A DNA stretch of 64,000 bases from assembly GCF_027921745.1 (NCBI RefSeq), contig NC_079238.1, positions 3,658,001 to 3,722,000 of the forward strand, in the 5' to 3' direction. The stretch comes from Schizosaccharomyces osmophilus. Lineage: Eukaryota; Ascomycota; Schizosaccharomycetes; Schizosaccharomycetales; Schizosaccharomycetaceae. The notes beneath the pieces were generated by a model that saw only the letters and a program-made list of their open reading frames with translations, made no database searches and had not been told where the DNA came from. Positions 54,514 through 64,000 of this stretch are shown in pieces. The position numbers were made by a program, and so were the translations under genes. Every line of letters begins with the position of its first letter. The stretch's first letter is position 1.

Positions 54514-57500
54514 ATGGTTGTAACCAAAACAAACCTGAATCAACATCTTGATTGGTTTTTTCGTAATGGCCCTCAAAAATTAGAATACAACAAGCAACCT
54601 TCTGTCTCACTTAATTTTGACAATGTTTCAGTCGACTGGTCGCAGAAAGCTACTTTGGCACCCATAAAGTCAGTAAGTCCTCCAAAGTCAAACGTACTGG
54701 ACATGTTTGATGAACAGCAAGCCATTGATTTGACAGATGACTTCCCAAAATCCATGGTACTTAAAAGACAGTCATCATCTGGTGATTCTGATAAGTATAA
54801 TTCCAAGCGAGCAAGGAGTACTAAAGCAGTCGACAGTGAAGAAGAATTTGACGATGTTGACGAGGAGTTTCTTCGAGCTGCTGAAATGGAGGCTTTTCAA
54901 AAACAACCTTCCTATGCTCCAGCCTTCGTGGAACACTCATCTGTACCTGAATCCGTGTTGAATCCCATACCTCATATTGATAATCAACAATACAGCGATG
55001 AATTCCTGAACGGAAAAGGCTCGTTTTGTACCCCTGATGATCAAAAAAATTCCAATACGCATGCTGCAACTCCTGTTCGTCAGTCTAGCATACCAGAAAA
55101 TCACCGTTCATTAACTGCTACACCCAATTCATCCTCCATCTCTTTAGACTTTTGTTCTTGGCCTCGGGATAATTTGCAACATTACTTAGAGATTCTGAGA
55201 GAGGAGAAAAGTGAACTAAGCGATCGAATCATCGAAATGATGGAGAATGATCCAACCTCTATGCGATTCAAAGAATGGATTCCCAAACGGGATGTTTTGA
55301 GTCGTAAAATTTCTCTTGTCCATGATGCTATTTCAAACTCGGAATACCCTTTGCAACCTTCTAATCTTACTACCCCTTCAAGGGAGCAGGAAAGGGAACA
55401 TGAACCTACTTTTCCTTCGACGTTTGTACCTGAATCAGTAATGAAGCAAAAAGAGCTTCCACAAGCTCCGCCGTTCAACAGTACCTTTAATAATGAAAAG
55501 GTTGCTGCTACCCCTACTGTTTCAAATGCTTCGGGAAACTTTGTGGAGCAGCCTTATGAAAAGGATATATCTTCTACGGATATCGACAGTTTCGAATTTA
55601 ATGATGCTGACATCACTTTTCCAGCAACTGATCCCATCCAGGATGTTCCGAGCTCTCCCAACGAAGCCTTGTTAATAGATAGCGACAACAATGGTTATGC
55701 CAATGACAAACAGAACACTAGCCCGAACGAAGCACAGCACGAAAATATTCCCCTAAGAGAGATTCAGAATGGCAGGCTAAATATAAATGCTAGTCAATCA
55801 AGAAATGAAGATATGGACAGAAGCCATCTAGTTCAACTCCCCCCGAAAACGGATCCTGCTTTGAACCATAGGTGGTCATCTGAGCTTCTTCATGTGTTGA
55901 AGCACACGTTTAATCTCAAAGGGTTTCGGAGAAATCAACTGGATGCTATTAACGGGACGCTTTCTGGAAGGGACGTCTTTGTTCTAATGCCCACAGGTGG
56001 TGGTAAATCATTGTGTTACCAACTACCAGCGGTACTTGAAGGTGGAGTAACCCGAGGTGTCACTCTAGTTGTTTCACCACTTCTCTCTTTGATGCAGGAT
56101 CAACTTGAACATTTGAGGAAAATTAATATTCCATCCTTGCCTCTTAGTGGTGAACAGCCTGTCGATGAGCGTCGAAAAGTTATATCTTTCCTTATGGCAG
56201 AAAAAGTAATGGTAAAATTACTTTATGTTACACCCGAGGGTTTGGCAAGCAATGGTGCGATAACAAGGGTTTTGAAAAATCTGTATGATCGAAAATTGCT
56301 TGCCCGCATAGTGATCGATGAAGCACATTGTGTAAGCCATTGGGGTCACGATTTTCGACCTGACTACAAGCAGTTAGGGGTGTTGAGAGATTCTTATCGA
56401 GGTGTGCCTCTGATGGCTTTAACAGCTACTGCCAATGAAGTTGTAAAAAAGGACATCATAAACACCCTTAGAATGGATCGTTGCTTGGAACTCAAATCTA
56501 GCTTTAATCGCCCTAATTTATTTTATGAGATACGACCAAAGAAGGATCTTTATACAGAATTATATCGGTTTCTCAGTAATGGACACATGCATGAATCGGG
56601 TATTATATATTGCCTTTCAAGGACTAGTTGCGAGCAAGTTGCGGATAAGTTGAGAAAAGATTATGGATTAAAAGCTTGGCATTATCATGCTGGAATTGAC
56701 AAAAACGAAAGGCAAAGAATTCAAAGCGAATGGCAAGCTGGAAACTATAATATTATTGTCGCTACTATCGCCTTTGGTATGGGTGTTGATAAAGGTGATG
56801 TACGATTTGTCATTCATCACAGTTTTCCAAAATCTCTTGAAGGCTATTATCAAGAGACAGGTCGCGCTGGCAGAGATGGAAAGCCAGCGCATTGTATAAT
56901 GTTCTACAGTTACAAAGACCATGTAACCTTCCAACGATTAATTATGAGCGGTGATGGTGATGCTGAAACGAAAGATCGCCAGCGACATATGCTTCGGCAA
57001 GTTATACAATTTTGTGAAAATAAATCTGATTGTAGAAGAAAACAGATATTAGCATACTTTGGTGAAAGTTTTGACCGGGCACAATGTTCTCGAGGTTGTG
57101 ATATATGTTGCGAAGAAGCGACATATGTAAAAAGGGATATGACCGATATTGCAGCCAAAGCTATTAAATTAATACGATCCCTATCAGGAAAAACAACTCT
57201 TCTACAGTTAATAGATGTATTTCGTGGTAGTAAAGGAGCGAAAATTATTGAAAACGGCTGGGATAGACTAGAAGGAGCCGGCGACGGAAAGTCATTGAAC
57301 AGAGGAGATTCAGAAAGACTATTTCACCAATTGGTTGCCGAAGGAATATTTGTTGAGAAAGTGGAAGCTAATCGTAGAGGGTTCGTATCGGCTTATGTAT
57401 TACCCGGTAAGCAAACACTGTTAAATGCGGTAATAGCTGGGAAACACCGAGTTATACTTGAGATAAAGCAGGAATCGTCAAATTCTGGAAATGAAAGCAG

Positions 57501-58389
57501 GGGCTTGACACGCAGCAATACGCTGCCGAATATGACAAGAAATTATTCTTCAACTCTAAGGACGAATAGTTCGACTAGTAATCACGATCAGTTTCCAGGA
57601 AATGATGACATTTACGATTCACAATTGGCTCCGAACAATGTAGGACGTGAAATAGTAACGGGTCGCAAAATCAATTCAGATAGTTTATCTGGTAACAGTT
57701 TTATGTCTGAATATGAAATGGACATTATGAATCGTTGTTTCGCTGAACTAAAGATCCTTCGAAGTAATCTAATGGCGTTGAATGATTCTAGAGTTGGTTC
57801 GTACTTTACAGATGCGATTTTATCTAGCATGGCTCAAAAACTTCCTAGGAATACTACGGAATTAAAAGAGATACATGGGGTCAGTGGTGAACGCGCAGAA
57901 AGAGTTGGGCCACAATTTCTTCAGATTATTCAAAAGTATATTGATGAAAAAGATCAAAATTTGGCTGGAACCGAATTGGATCCTACGGTTGAGAGTATTG
58001 ATGTTGATGAATTTGATAATATCGATGTACTCGATTTTCAGCCTGAAGAAGATGGTAATGACTTTGATGAAAATGGTAGCGACTATCAGCCTTCAAGTCC
58101 TCTGGATGAAGCATCGGTTACTCAAAGAAATGATATCTTAAATTTTATGTGTAGTCAGTCTGTTTCTCAACATGAACCTCGTCCTACTTCTCAGTCAACG
58201 ACTGCTTCGAATACAAGTACGTATAGGAGAGGCGGTTCTCGAGGAGGTCGTTCTGCAAGGGGGGGCCGTGGACGAAGAGCAATGCCTCAGCGTCGCAAAA
58301 GACCAGCGAATTCTCAGTCCCGTCCTCGAAGAGCATCAAACTCGTCCAGTTCATTTATTCGGCCAATGGTTCGACAAAACTACAGCTAA
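54514..58389 (+). CDS. rqh1: RecQ-family DNA helicase Rqh1
   Basis: One exon of 1291 aa, slightly shorter than S. pombe Rqh1 (about 1328). The first about 450 residues are acidic and Ser-rich, with a DEEFLRAAEMEAFQK helix, and hold the Top3/Rmi1-binding region. The RecQ core follows: LMPTGGGKSLCYQLP near residue 493, VIDEAHCVSHWGHDFRPDY near 602, LTATAN, and YYQETGRAGRDGKP. Zinc-binding cysteines (CRRKQILAYFGE, CSRGCDICC) and a winged helix come next. The HRDC domain spans about 1066-1142 (MNRCFAELKILRSNL, LKEIHGVSGERAERVG). The tail is RGG-rich and basic. Rqh1 dissolves recombination intermediates with Top3 and acts at stalled forks. Confidence 0.97.
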   Translation: MVVTKTNLNQHLDWFFRNGPQKLEYNKQPSVSLNFDNVSVDWSQKATLAPIKSVSPPKSNVLDMFDEQQAIDLTDDFPKSMVLKRQSSSGDSDKYNSKRARSTKAVDSEEEFDDVDEEFLRAAEMEAFQKQPSYAPAFVEHSSVPESVLNPIPHIDNQQYSDEFLNGKGSFCTPDDQKNSNTHAATPVRQSSIPENHRSLTATPNSSSISLDFCSWPRDNLQHYLEILREEKSELSDRIIEMMENDPTSMRFKEWIPKRDVLSRKISLVHDAISNSEYPLQPSNLTTPSREQEREHEPTFPSTFVPESVMKQKELPQAPPFNSTFNNEKVAATPTVSNASGNFVEQPYEKDISSTDIDSFEFNDADITFPATDPIQDVPSSPNEALLIDSDNNGYANDKQNTSPNEAQHENIPLREIQNGRLNINASQSRNEDMDRSHLVQLPPKTDPALNHRWSSELLHVLKHTFNLKGFRRNQLDAINGTLSGRDVFVLMPTGGGKSLCYQLPAVLEGGVTRGVTLVVSPLLSLMQDQLEHLRKINIPSLPLSGEQPVDERRKVISFLMAEKVMVKLLYVTPEGLASNGAITRVLKNLYDRKLLARIVIDEAHCVSHWGHDFRPDYKQLGVLRDSYRGVPLMALTATANEVVKKDIINTLRMDRCLELKSSFNRPNLFYEIRPKKDLYTELYRFLSNGHMHESGIIYCLSRTSCEQVADKLRKDYGLKAWHYHAGIDKNERQRIQSEWQAGNYNIIVATIAFGMGVDKGDVRFVIHHSFPKSLEGYYQETGRAGRDGKPAHCIMFYSYKDHVTFQRLIMSGDGDAETKDRQRHMLRQVIQFCENKSDCRRKQILAYFGESFDRAQCSRGCDICCEEATYVKRDMTDIAAKAIKLIRSLSGKTTLLQLIDVFRGSKGAKIIENGWDRLEGAGDGKSLNRGDSERLFHQLVAEGIFVEKVEANRRGFVSAYVLPGKQTLLNAVIAGKHRVILEIKQESSNSGNESRGLTRSNTLPNMTRNYSSTLRTNSSTSNHDQFPGNDDIYDSQLAPNNVGREIVTGRKINSDSLSGNSFMSEYEMDIMNRCFAELKILRSNLMALNDSRVGSYFTDAILSSMAQKLPRNTTELKEIHGVSGERAERVGPQFLQIIQKYIDEKDQNLAGTELDPTVESIDVDEFDNIDVLDFQPEEDGNDFDENGSDYQPSSPLDEASVTQRNDILNFMCSQSVSQHEPRPTSQSTTASNTSTYRRGGSRGGRSARGGRGRRAMPQRRKRPANSQSRPRRASNSSSSFIRPMVRQNYS

Positions 58390-58817
58390 AATAGAAATTA
58401 GCTGATTTAAGTATTTAACTGAGCCTATAGTCCATCTATTATGTTATTCATAGCTCTAATTCTTCGTGTGAAACTTGGTGTTTTGCTCGTAATCTTTTTA
58501 GTTTGCCTATCATTAAGACAATCATTGGCAGGTATTCCACTTTTATCGAACTTCTAGATAGTCCTTCTTTTAATTGTTAATTCTTCTATATTTATTTTTT
58601 TTATGAAATTATTGTTTGTTAGTGAGAATTTAATGAAACTCAGTACGAATAATTTATCTATAGTATGTTTGTTTATGGAGGGGCGCGATGATACAATCAG
58701 AGGGGTAAATATCTTACTACCACAAAGAGCATCAACTCATTTAACTTGAACCACACTCTTCTATAGTTTTTAACTTAAGTTGTTGGACATTTTTAAGAGG
58801 AATTGTTTATCATTCTA
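58390..58817. other. Intergenic rqh1 / atg22
   Basis: A 428-nt AT-rich gap between two plus-strand genes with a T-rich stretch near 58590-58600. No gene or repeat seen. Confidence 0.45.
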
Positions 58818-60401
58818 ATGGATTCATCTTTCTCCTCATACAGGAAAAGCTTTAGCACTAATGTTTGGCACATTTTAAGCTGGATATTGTACGCTGGTGG
58901 AGCAGGGCCCGTCGCAACAGCGAATATGGGTGTATTTGTACCACTGGTGATCATGAAGAATGCTCATATCAATGGTTTTTTAAGAAGAGACCACACAATT
59001 CCATGCTTCAGCTTCCCTGATGAACCGTGTTCTGTGCGCGTACTTCACTCTATATGGATTGACACAGGATCTATCTTATTTGCTGCATTCGCGTTTTCGA
59101 ATCTCCTTCAATTGTGTTTAATGACAGGTGTAGGCGTGGTTTGCGATTATGGTAACTATCGACGTTATATCCTTCATTTATGTGTCTTAGTCGGCTCAAT
59201 CAGTACTATAATTTTACCATGGCTCCCCGCTTCTTTATTCAGTTTGCAGTTGGTTGCGTTTCTTGCAATTGATCTGTCGTTTATTATCGCACAGTCTTGT
59301 TACGACTCCTTCCTGCCTATCCTATTACGATATTACCCGGTATCAAATACTCCATATACATTGGAATCTGCGATACAGAATGAGACATCTAGTATTGGAA
59401 ACGCTTCTTCTTCTGAAGAGAGCATAGTGAATTCGGAAAATGAAGAAGAGTACTTGAATGAGCAAAGTTTGATTTTGAATGAATCTGCTCCTCCTGTCGA
59501 TGCTGAAGAGGAAGACAAGTCCAGAATTGCTGCTAGATTGTCAAGCGTAGGGTTCAGCTGTTTTTTTGGATCGGCAATCCTTCTTCAATTATGTCTTGTA
59601 CCACTCTTGTACAAAGCAACTCCCGACTCTTCATTGATTCCTATTGCTATTACGGTCTGTGGTACTTGGTGGTTACTCTTGTCAAATCCCCTTTGCTTGT
59701 TTGTTAAACTCCCAAATGATAATCATACTACCAATCCCCTTTGGAAGATCATCTTAAATAGTACTAAAGAATCTTATCATTCTCTACAGCATGCCATGAG
59801 CATTCTACCTATTCGTTTGTTTCTGTTTTCACGTTTATTTATTAATTGTGGTCTCCAAACCACCCTTACTTCCGCTATTATAATAGGAAAATCGAGATTA
59901 AATTTATCAAACTTCCAGCTTGCATTACTCGGTATGGGAATATCTTTGTTTGCTTTGGTAGGTACTATTATCTTACCTTATCTCACTGAATACTTTCGTT
60001 TAACCAATTTACAAACCGTGATCATCATCGCAATGATTTTACCTTTAGCCCCCATGTATGGTATGTTGGGTTTTCTTCCTGGCTTTGATGGCGGTATGTG
60101 TACTGCTGCCGATATTTTCAGGACCACTATTTTTGTGAGCTTTTTATTAGGTGGCGCTCATAGTTTCTGTCGTTCTGTTTATTCACAATTAATTCCTCAT
60201 GGAAAAGAGACTAGATTCTTTGCATTATACTCTCTCATTTCTCAAGCCGGTGTCTTTTTCGGCCAAATATCTCTAACGATAATTACTTCCATGACTCCAG
60301 ACCCCGGAGCTGTTTATGCGTTCATTATGGTTGTTATGATCCTTCCCTTGCCCTTCTTATGGCTCATGTATAAACATACTAAATCCACTCATCTCTCTTA
60401 A
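58818..60401 (+). CDS. atg22: Vacuolar amino-acid effluxer Atg22
   Basis: One exon of 527 aa. ATG 58818 (MDSSFSSYRK) is used; the frame upstream opens only at TTG. About eleven membrane helices are visible in an MFS-like fold, starting with WILYAGGAGPVATANMGVFVP, the conserved first helix of Atg22. An acidic cytosolic loop (residues about 190-240, rich in Ser, Glu) divides the two halves, and the second half has LGGAHSFCRSVYSQLIP followed by ETRFFALYSL, the family signature. In yeast Atg22 exports amino acids from the vacuole after autophagic breakdown. Confidence 0.93.
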   Translation: MDSSFSSYRKSFSTNVWHILSWILYAGGAGPVATANMGVFVPLVIMKNAHINGFLRRDHTIPCFSFPDEPCSVRVLHSIWIDTGSILFAAFAFSNLLQLCLMTGVGVVCDYGNYRRYILHLCVLVGSISTIILPWLPASLFSLQLVAFLAIDLSFIIAQSCYDSFLPILLRYYPVSNTPYTLESAIQNETSSIGNASSSEESIVNSENEEEYLNEQSLILNESAPPVDAEEEDKSRIAARLSSVGFSCFFGSAILLQLCLVPLLYKATPDSSLIPIAITVCGTWWLLLSNPLCLFVKLPNDNHTTNPLWKIILNSTKESYHSLQHAMSILPIRLFLFSRLFINCGLQTTLTSAIIIGKSRLNLSNFQLALLGMGISLFALVGTIILPYLTEYFRLTNLQTVIIIAMILPLAPMYGMLGFLPGFDGGMCTAADIFRTTIFVSFLLGGAHSFCRSVYSQLIPHGKETRFFALYSLISQAGVFFGQISLTIITSMTPDPGAVYAFIMVVMILPLPFLWLMYKHTKSTHLS

Positions 60402-60831
60402 GTTGTTCTTTACGGTCGTGACACTTTCCGTTCTATTTAATCCCATCCTTAAATCTTTTCGCATTTTCGTTAATTACTCTTTGTGTTTTATAATATAGTT
60501 TCATTTTCTTTTCTCGATCAGGATGTCTTACTCTGATCTCCAAGTTGATATAAAGATATCTTCATAAATAATCAATAAATAATAGAATTGCATTTTTTTT
60601 TATATTATATGGATAGAAATACACTTAAAACCGAATCTTTAAGGTACACTTGTATAATCCTAGTTTGTTGTCGCTTGCCACTGTTACTTTGTTCAAAATC
60701 TCGTTACTTCTGGGGGTATGCTGTCTGCATGCTTGATTCTCCCTTCACCTACATCTTCTCGAGGCCCAAACGTTGTATTTTAGTGTATTCTTCCTGTTAA
60801 AGGCTATTTAAATTTGAGAATTTCAATAAAT
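60402..60831. other. Intergenic atg22 / taf111
   Basis: A 430-nt gap between plus-strand genes. A 70-codon frame at 60588-60800 begins with TTG and has no signature. Nothing else seen. Confidence 0.45.
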
Positions 60832-63800
60832 ATGTCCTTTAATGGCTTAGAAGGTGAAATTGGGTCGAAAGATTCATTGTTGGATTCTGAAAATGTAAGT
60901 TACTGTTATTTAAATTACAAAGTATGCTTACAAACGTAGGATTTTTCGCTAAAACGAAATGATTCCGGAATGGGAATGTTAGATTCATTTTTAGGAGATA
61001 TGATTCCAATGGATTTAGAGGGACAGTCGAAAAATTTAGAGTCTGAACCGATTGACTTGAAGAATGACAATGGTCAAGATGGTTTCAGCTACGAAGATGA
61101 TTTCGGGTTTAATAAAACAGTAGACGAAGGTGATGATTTAGAAGATGATGTGTCAGATGACAACTTGCCCGAAGAAGAGCAAGCTGTCAACTATACCGGG
61201 AAAGACGAAGATGAAGACTTTAGGAGTTTGCTAGCTAAGGAAATGGGTGAGGCAGCCGCGGGTCAAGTCCTCAGTGGTGTTGGTTTTTCTGTACCAGCAG
61301 GTCTGGTAGATATGAATGAAACGCCTTCCGCTCCTGCTGTCCCTAGCGCAGCTGAAACACAGAATGAAGATCAGATTCGTGAGAATATTGTTAAAACGTA
61401 TTTCCCTTCCTTTAAACGTGGAGTACTGTTAAATTTCTCCGAATTATTTCGCCCTAAACATGTGAAGTTAGCTCCTCCTAAGAAGAAAACCCCAAAAGGT
61501 ATGTTCGCCCAGTTGTTTCAAAAAATGCTAATATCCAAGTTTGTGTTCCATCGAGGTTAACTCTTGAAATTGAACCGGATTATTCTGCTATGTTTAATTC
61601 TAAAAAGAATGTTCCTATAAAACGTGATATCGTTCCTGCTATATCGACGCAATCCACGAAAAGACGAAAAACTGGTGGACTTACTCAGGTATGTCTTGTA
61701 TAGTCATTGAAAGAGCTGCTAACAGAAAGAGAAACGATGGACTTGATTTGAACACCATATTCACAACCAATGATTGGGAGAAAGGTATTATTTACGATGA
61801 GAAAGATTTATCAAAATTAGATCGCCCTTCCTTCTCTATAGACAAATCATTGGCTGATTTTGACCTAAACATTGATGATAATATCTTTGAAGGTGAAACG
61901 GGAGGTTCCAAGGTGGTTCTTAATTTAAATGACCCCAAATTACTCCTGCAACCTCAAAAACGGGATGAACAGCATCGCTCGTATCACGACTTACATTTAC
62001 GCAATTCCTTTTCGTGGAAATACAACTTATCTAATGATAGCGCTTATGAAATGCTTAAGCAGAATCATCAATCCAAAGTTCGAAATACCTTGTCTCAGCT
62101 TGCTATTGAGCATGCTGCGTTCGCTGAGAAACTGACATTCCCATACTATAAGACTAGGCTAAGTAAAAGAGCTGTGCGAAGCTTTCACCGACCAACTATG
62201 TCATTTAAGCCAAACGCTGCTATTGTATTCTCTCCTTTGAATGTCCGCAAGAAAAGCAAGGATAAGCATAAATCCGAAAGAGGGCTTATTCCGAATACGA
62301 AAGACATGACTATGGGTGATACCACGCATGCTATATTGGTAGAGTTTTCTGAGGAGCATCCTCCCGTCCTTTCCAATGTTGGAATGGCCAGCAGGATTGT
62401 GAATTATTATCGAAAAAAGAACGAACAGGACGAATCACGACCCAAGTTGGAAGTTGGTGAGAGTCATGTTTTGGACGTTCAGGACAGAAGTCCTTTTTGG
62501 AACTTTGGTTCCGTGGAGCCGGGAGAAATAACGCCCACTCTATATAATAAGATGATTCGTGCTCCTTTATTTAAGCATGAACTCCCTTCCACAGACTTTA
62601 TTCTAGTTCGGAATACGAGTAGTTATGGCTCGAAATACTATTTAAAAAACATAAACCATATCTTTGTGAGTGGACAAACTTTTCCTGTTACTGATGTCCC
62701 TGGTCCTCATTCTCGAAAAGTAACTACTGCAAGCAAAAATCGTTTGAAAATGCTTGTATTTAGATTAATCAGACGGTCACCAACCGGTGGTCTTTTTATT
62801 AGGCAGCTTTCGCAACATTTTTCGGACCAGAATGAGATGCAAATTCGTCAAAGACTTAAAGAGTTTATGGAATATAAAAAGAAGGGTGACGGACCTGGTT
62901 ACTGGAAATTAAAATCCAATGAAGTTGTCCCTGATGAGGCTGGTACAAGGTCAATGGTTTCTCCTGAAACTGTATGTCTTTTAGAGAGCATGCAAGTTGG
63001 TGTCCAGCAATTAGAGGATGCTGGATATGGTAAAACGATTGACGAGGTAAATGACGATGACGAGGAAGAACAACCTGCAGAGCAATTATTAGCACCTTGG
63101 ATAACCACTAGAAATTTCATTAATGCTACTCAAGGAAAAGCTATGCTTACCCTTTTCGGTGAAGGAGATCCAACTGGCATCGGTGAAGGATATAGCTTTA
63201 TCCGTACTAGTATGAAAGGTGGTTTTAAGCCTGCTGGTGAACCAGATGACAGACCTGAGCCGCAGACGAAGAATGCGCATGCTTATAACGTTGCGAAACA
63301 ACAGCAGGCCTACGAAGAAGAAATTAATCGGATTTGGAACGCCCAAAAACGTGGTCTTTCTATTTCGAGCATCGATGAATTGGCAAGGAAGTATAAAATA
63401 AGAAATAAATACGAAGACTATCTTGAAACGGAGGAAGCCCCAAGGGAAGTTACTCCTTCAACAGATAAGGTTCTTCGGATCGTTCGAGTATACCAGGATC
63501 GTAATGGAAATTGGGATCGAAAACAAGAGGTTGTTCATGATCCTATTGTTATTCACGCGTACTTGAAAAAGCGGAGAGAAATTGATGAGCAGTCTACAGC
63601 TTTAGATGCCGTCGTTCCCACAGGAGACGAGGCAATAGATAGACGCAATCGTAAAAGATTGGAACAAGAACTCGCAAAAAGTCAAAAGAATTGGGAACGT
63701 AGAAGAGCTCGTCATGCTGCTAAGGAAGGTATCACCATCAATGGAGAAGGCAAAAAACCGACTACTCGTAAATGCAGCAACTGCGGTCAAGTCGGTCATA

Positions 63801-63874
63801 TGAAGACCAACAAGATATGTCCACTGTTTGGAAGACCTGAAGGTGGATTGGCTACCATGCTTGATAGAAACTAA
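60832..63874 (+). CDS. taf111: TFIID subunit Taf111 (TAF1 homologue)
   Basis: Four exons: 60832-60894, 60940-61498, 61540-61688 and 61730-63874, giving 971 aa. Introns are 45, 41 and 41 nt. The acidic N-terminus (DEGDDLEDDVSDDN) corresponds to the TBP-binding TAND region. Exon 3 has RLTLEIEPDYSAMF and exon 4 starts RNDGLDL before NDWEKGIIYDEKD. The large central DUF3591 domain follows (ISKYW-like SFSWKYNLSNDS, HRPTMSF, DRSPFWNFGSVEPGEITP). The C-terminus has a zinc knuckle, CSNCGQVGHMKTNKIC, and no bromodomains, as in other fungi. It is the scaffold of TFIID. In intron 3 the branch CTAAC is followed at once by an AG (CTAACAG) out of frame; I place the acceptor at the next AG (61728-61729). 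Confidence 0.94.
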
Positions 63875-64000
63875 TATGGATGTAATTTTATTATTTGCAT
63901 TTACGAAAAGTGTCCTATGACATGTTGTAACTTAATCGCTATTTTTAGTTAATGAATTAATTTTTTGGATGATACCGAATAACGAAGGGATTATATATGT

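Noticed and set aside
61691-63874. Separate gene starting at MSCIVIER
   Set aside because: The first 39 nt are intron 3 of taf111; splicing joins exon 4 to the TAF1 N-terminal exons in frame.
1-64000. LTR retroelements, intact DNA transposons, tRNA, rRNA, CRISPR
   Set aside because: Looked for terminal repeats, B-box sequences and repeat arrays by eye and saw none; a computed search (tRNAscan, LTR and repeat tools) would be needed to exclude short or degraded copies.

Overview
This is nuclear DNA from a fission yeast of the genus Schizosaccharomyces, probably not S. pombe itself but a relative of the S. octosporus / S. cryophilus / S. osmophilus group. The base composition is AT-rich and genes lie about 2 kb apart on both strands. 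Introns are small (37-256 nt), with GTA-NG donors, CTAAC/CTAAT branch sites and short AG acceptors. Nearly every protein has a recognisable fission-yeast counterpart, and gene order and strand match what I remember of three S. pombe chromosome I cosmid blocks. I rebuilt 15 spliced genes (32 introns) by hand from splice signals and family homology.

Layout. Block 1 (about 1-16063) holds a cut-off start that may be Trm2, an extra CENP-B-like gene, a mitochondrial carrier, mitochondrial leucyl-tRNA synthetase, Gos1 SNARE, Atp10, the GPI mannosyltransferase Smp3, the calcineurin-regulated factor Prz1, and a Mak32-like PfkB protein. Block 2 (16401-30758) holds methylthioadenosine phosphorylase, Nmd3, Not4/Mot2, the PHD protein Cph1, Upf1 and the DYRK kinase Pom2. 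Block 3 (31169-63874) holds Urb2, Vps45, a G-patch protein, Rim20, Vps4, Ptc3, Smn1, a Csc1/OSCA-type channel, Uba4, the DEAH helicase Prh1, the RecQ helicase Rqh1, Atg22 and Taf111 (TAF1).

These are unlinked housekeeping functions, not an operon or island. Themes that recur are RNA and ribosome metabolism (Nmd3, Upf1, Not4, Urb2, Prh1, Smn1), membrane traffic (Gos1, Vps45, Vps4, Rim20, Atg22), chromatin and transcription (CENP-B-like, Cph1, Prz1, Taf111) and genome stability (Rqh1). I saw no tRNA, rRNA, CRISPR array, LTR element or intact transposon.

The strongest unexplained signal is the 1.7 kb gap between smn1 and the Csc1-like gene (45830-47533). One frame there stays open for about 210 codons with a single stop, and neighbouring frames also look protein-like, so an undescribed intron-containing or decayed membrane-protein gene probably lies there. 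Other points of interest are the CENP-B-like gene at a place where I do not expect one, a PfkB protein whose catalytic Asp is Asn, introns of vps4 and ptc3 that are open in frame with the next exon, and a probable leader intron with an upstream ORF at pom2. I found nothing that looks like a wholly new multi-gene system.
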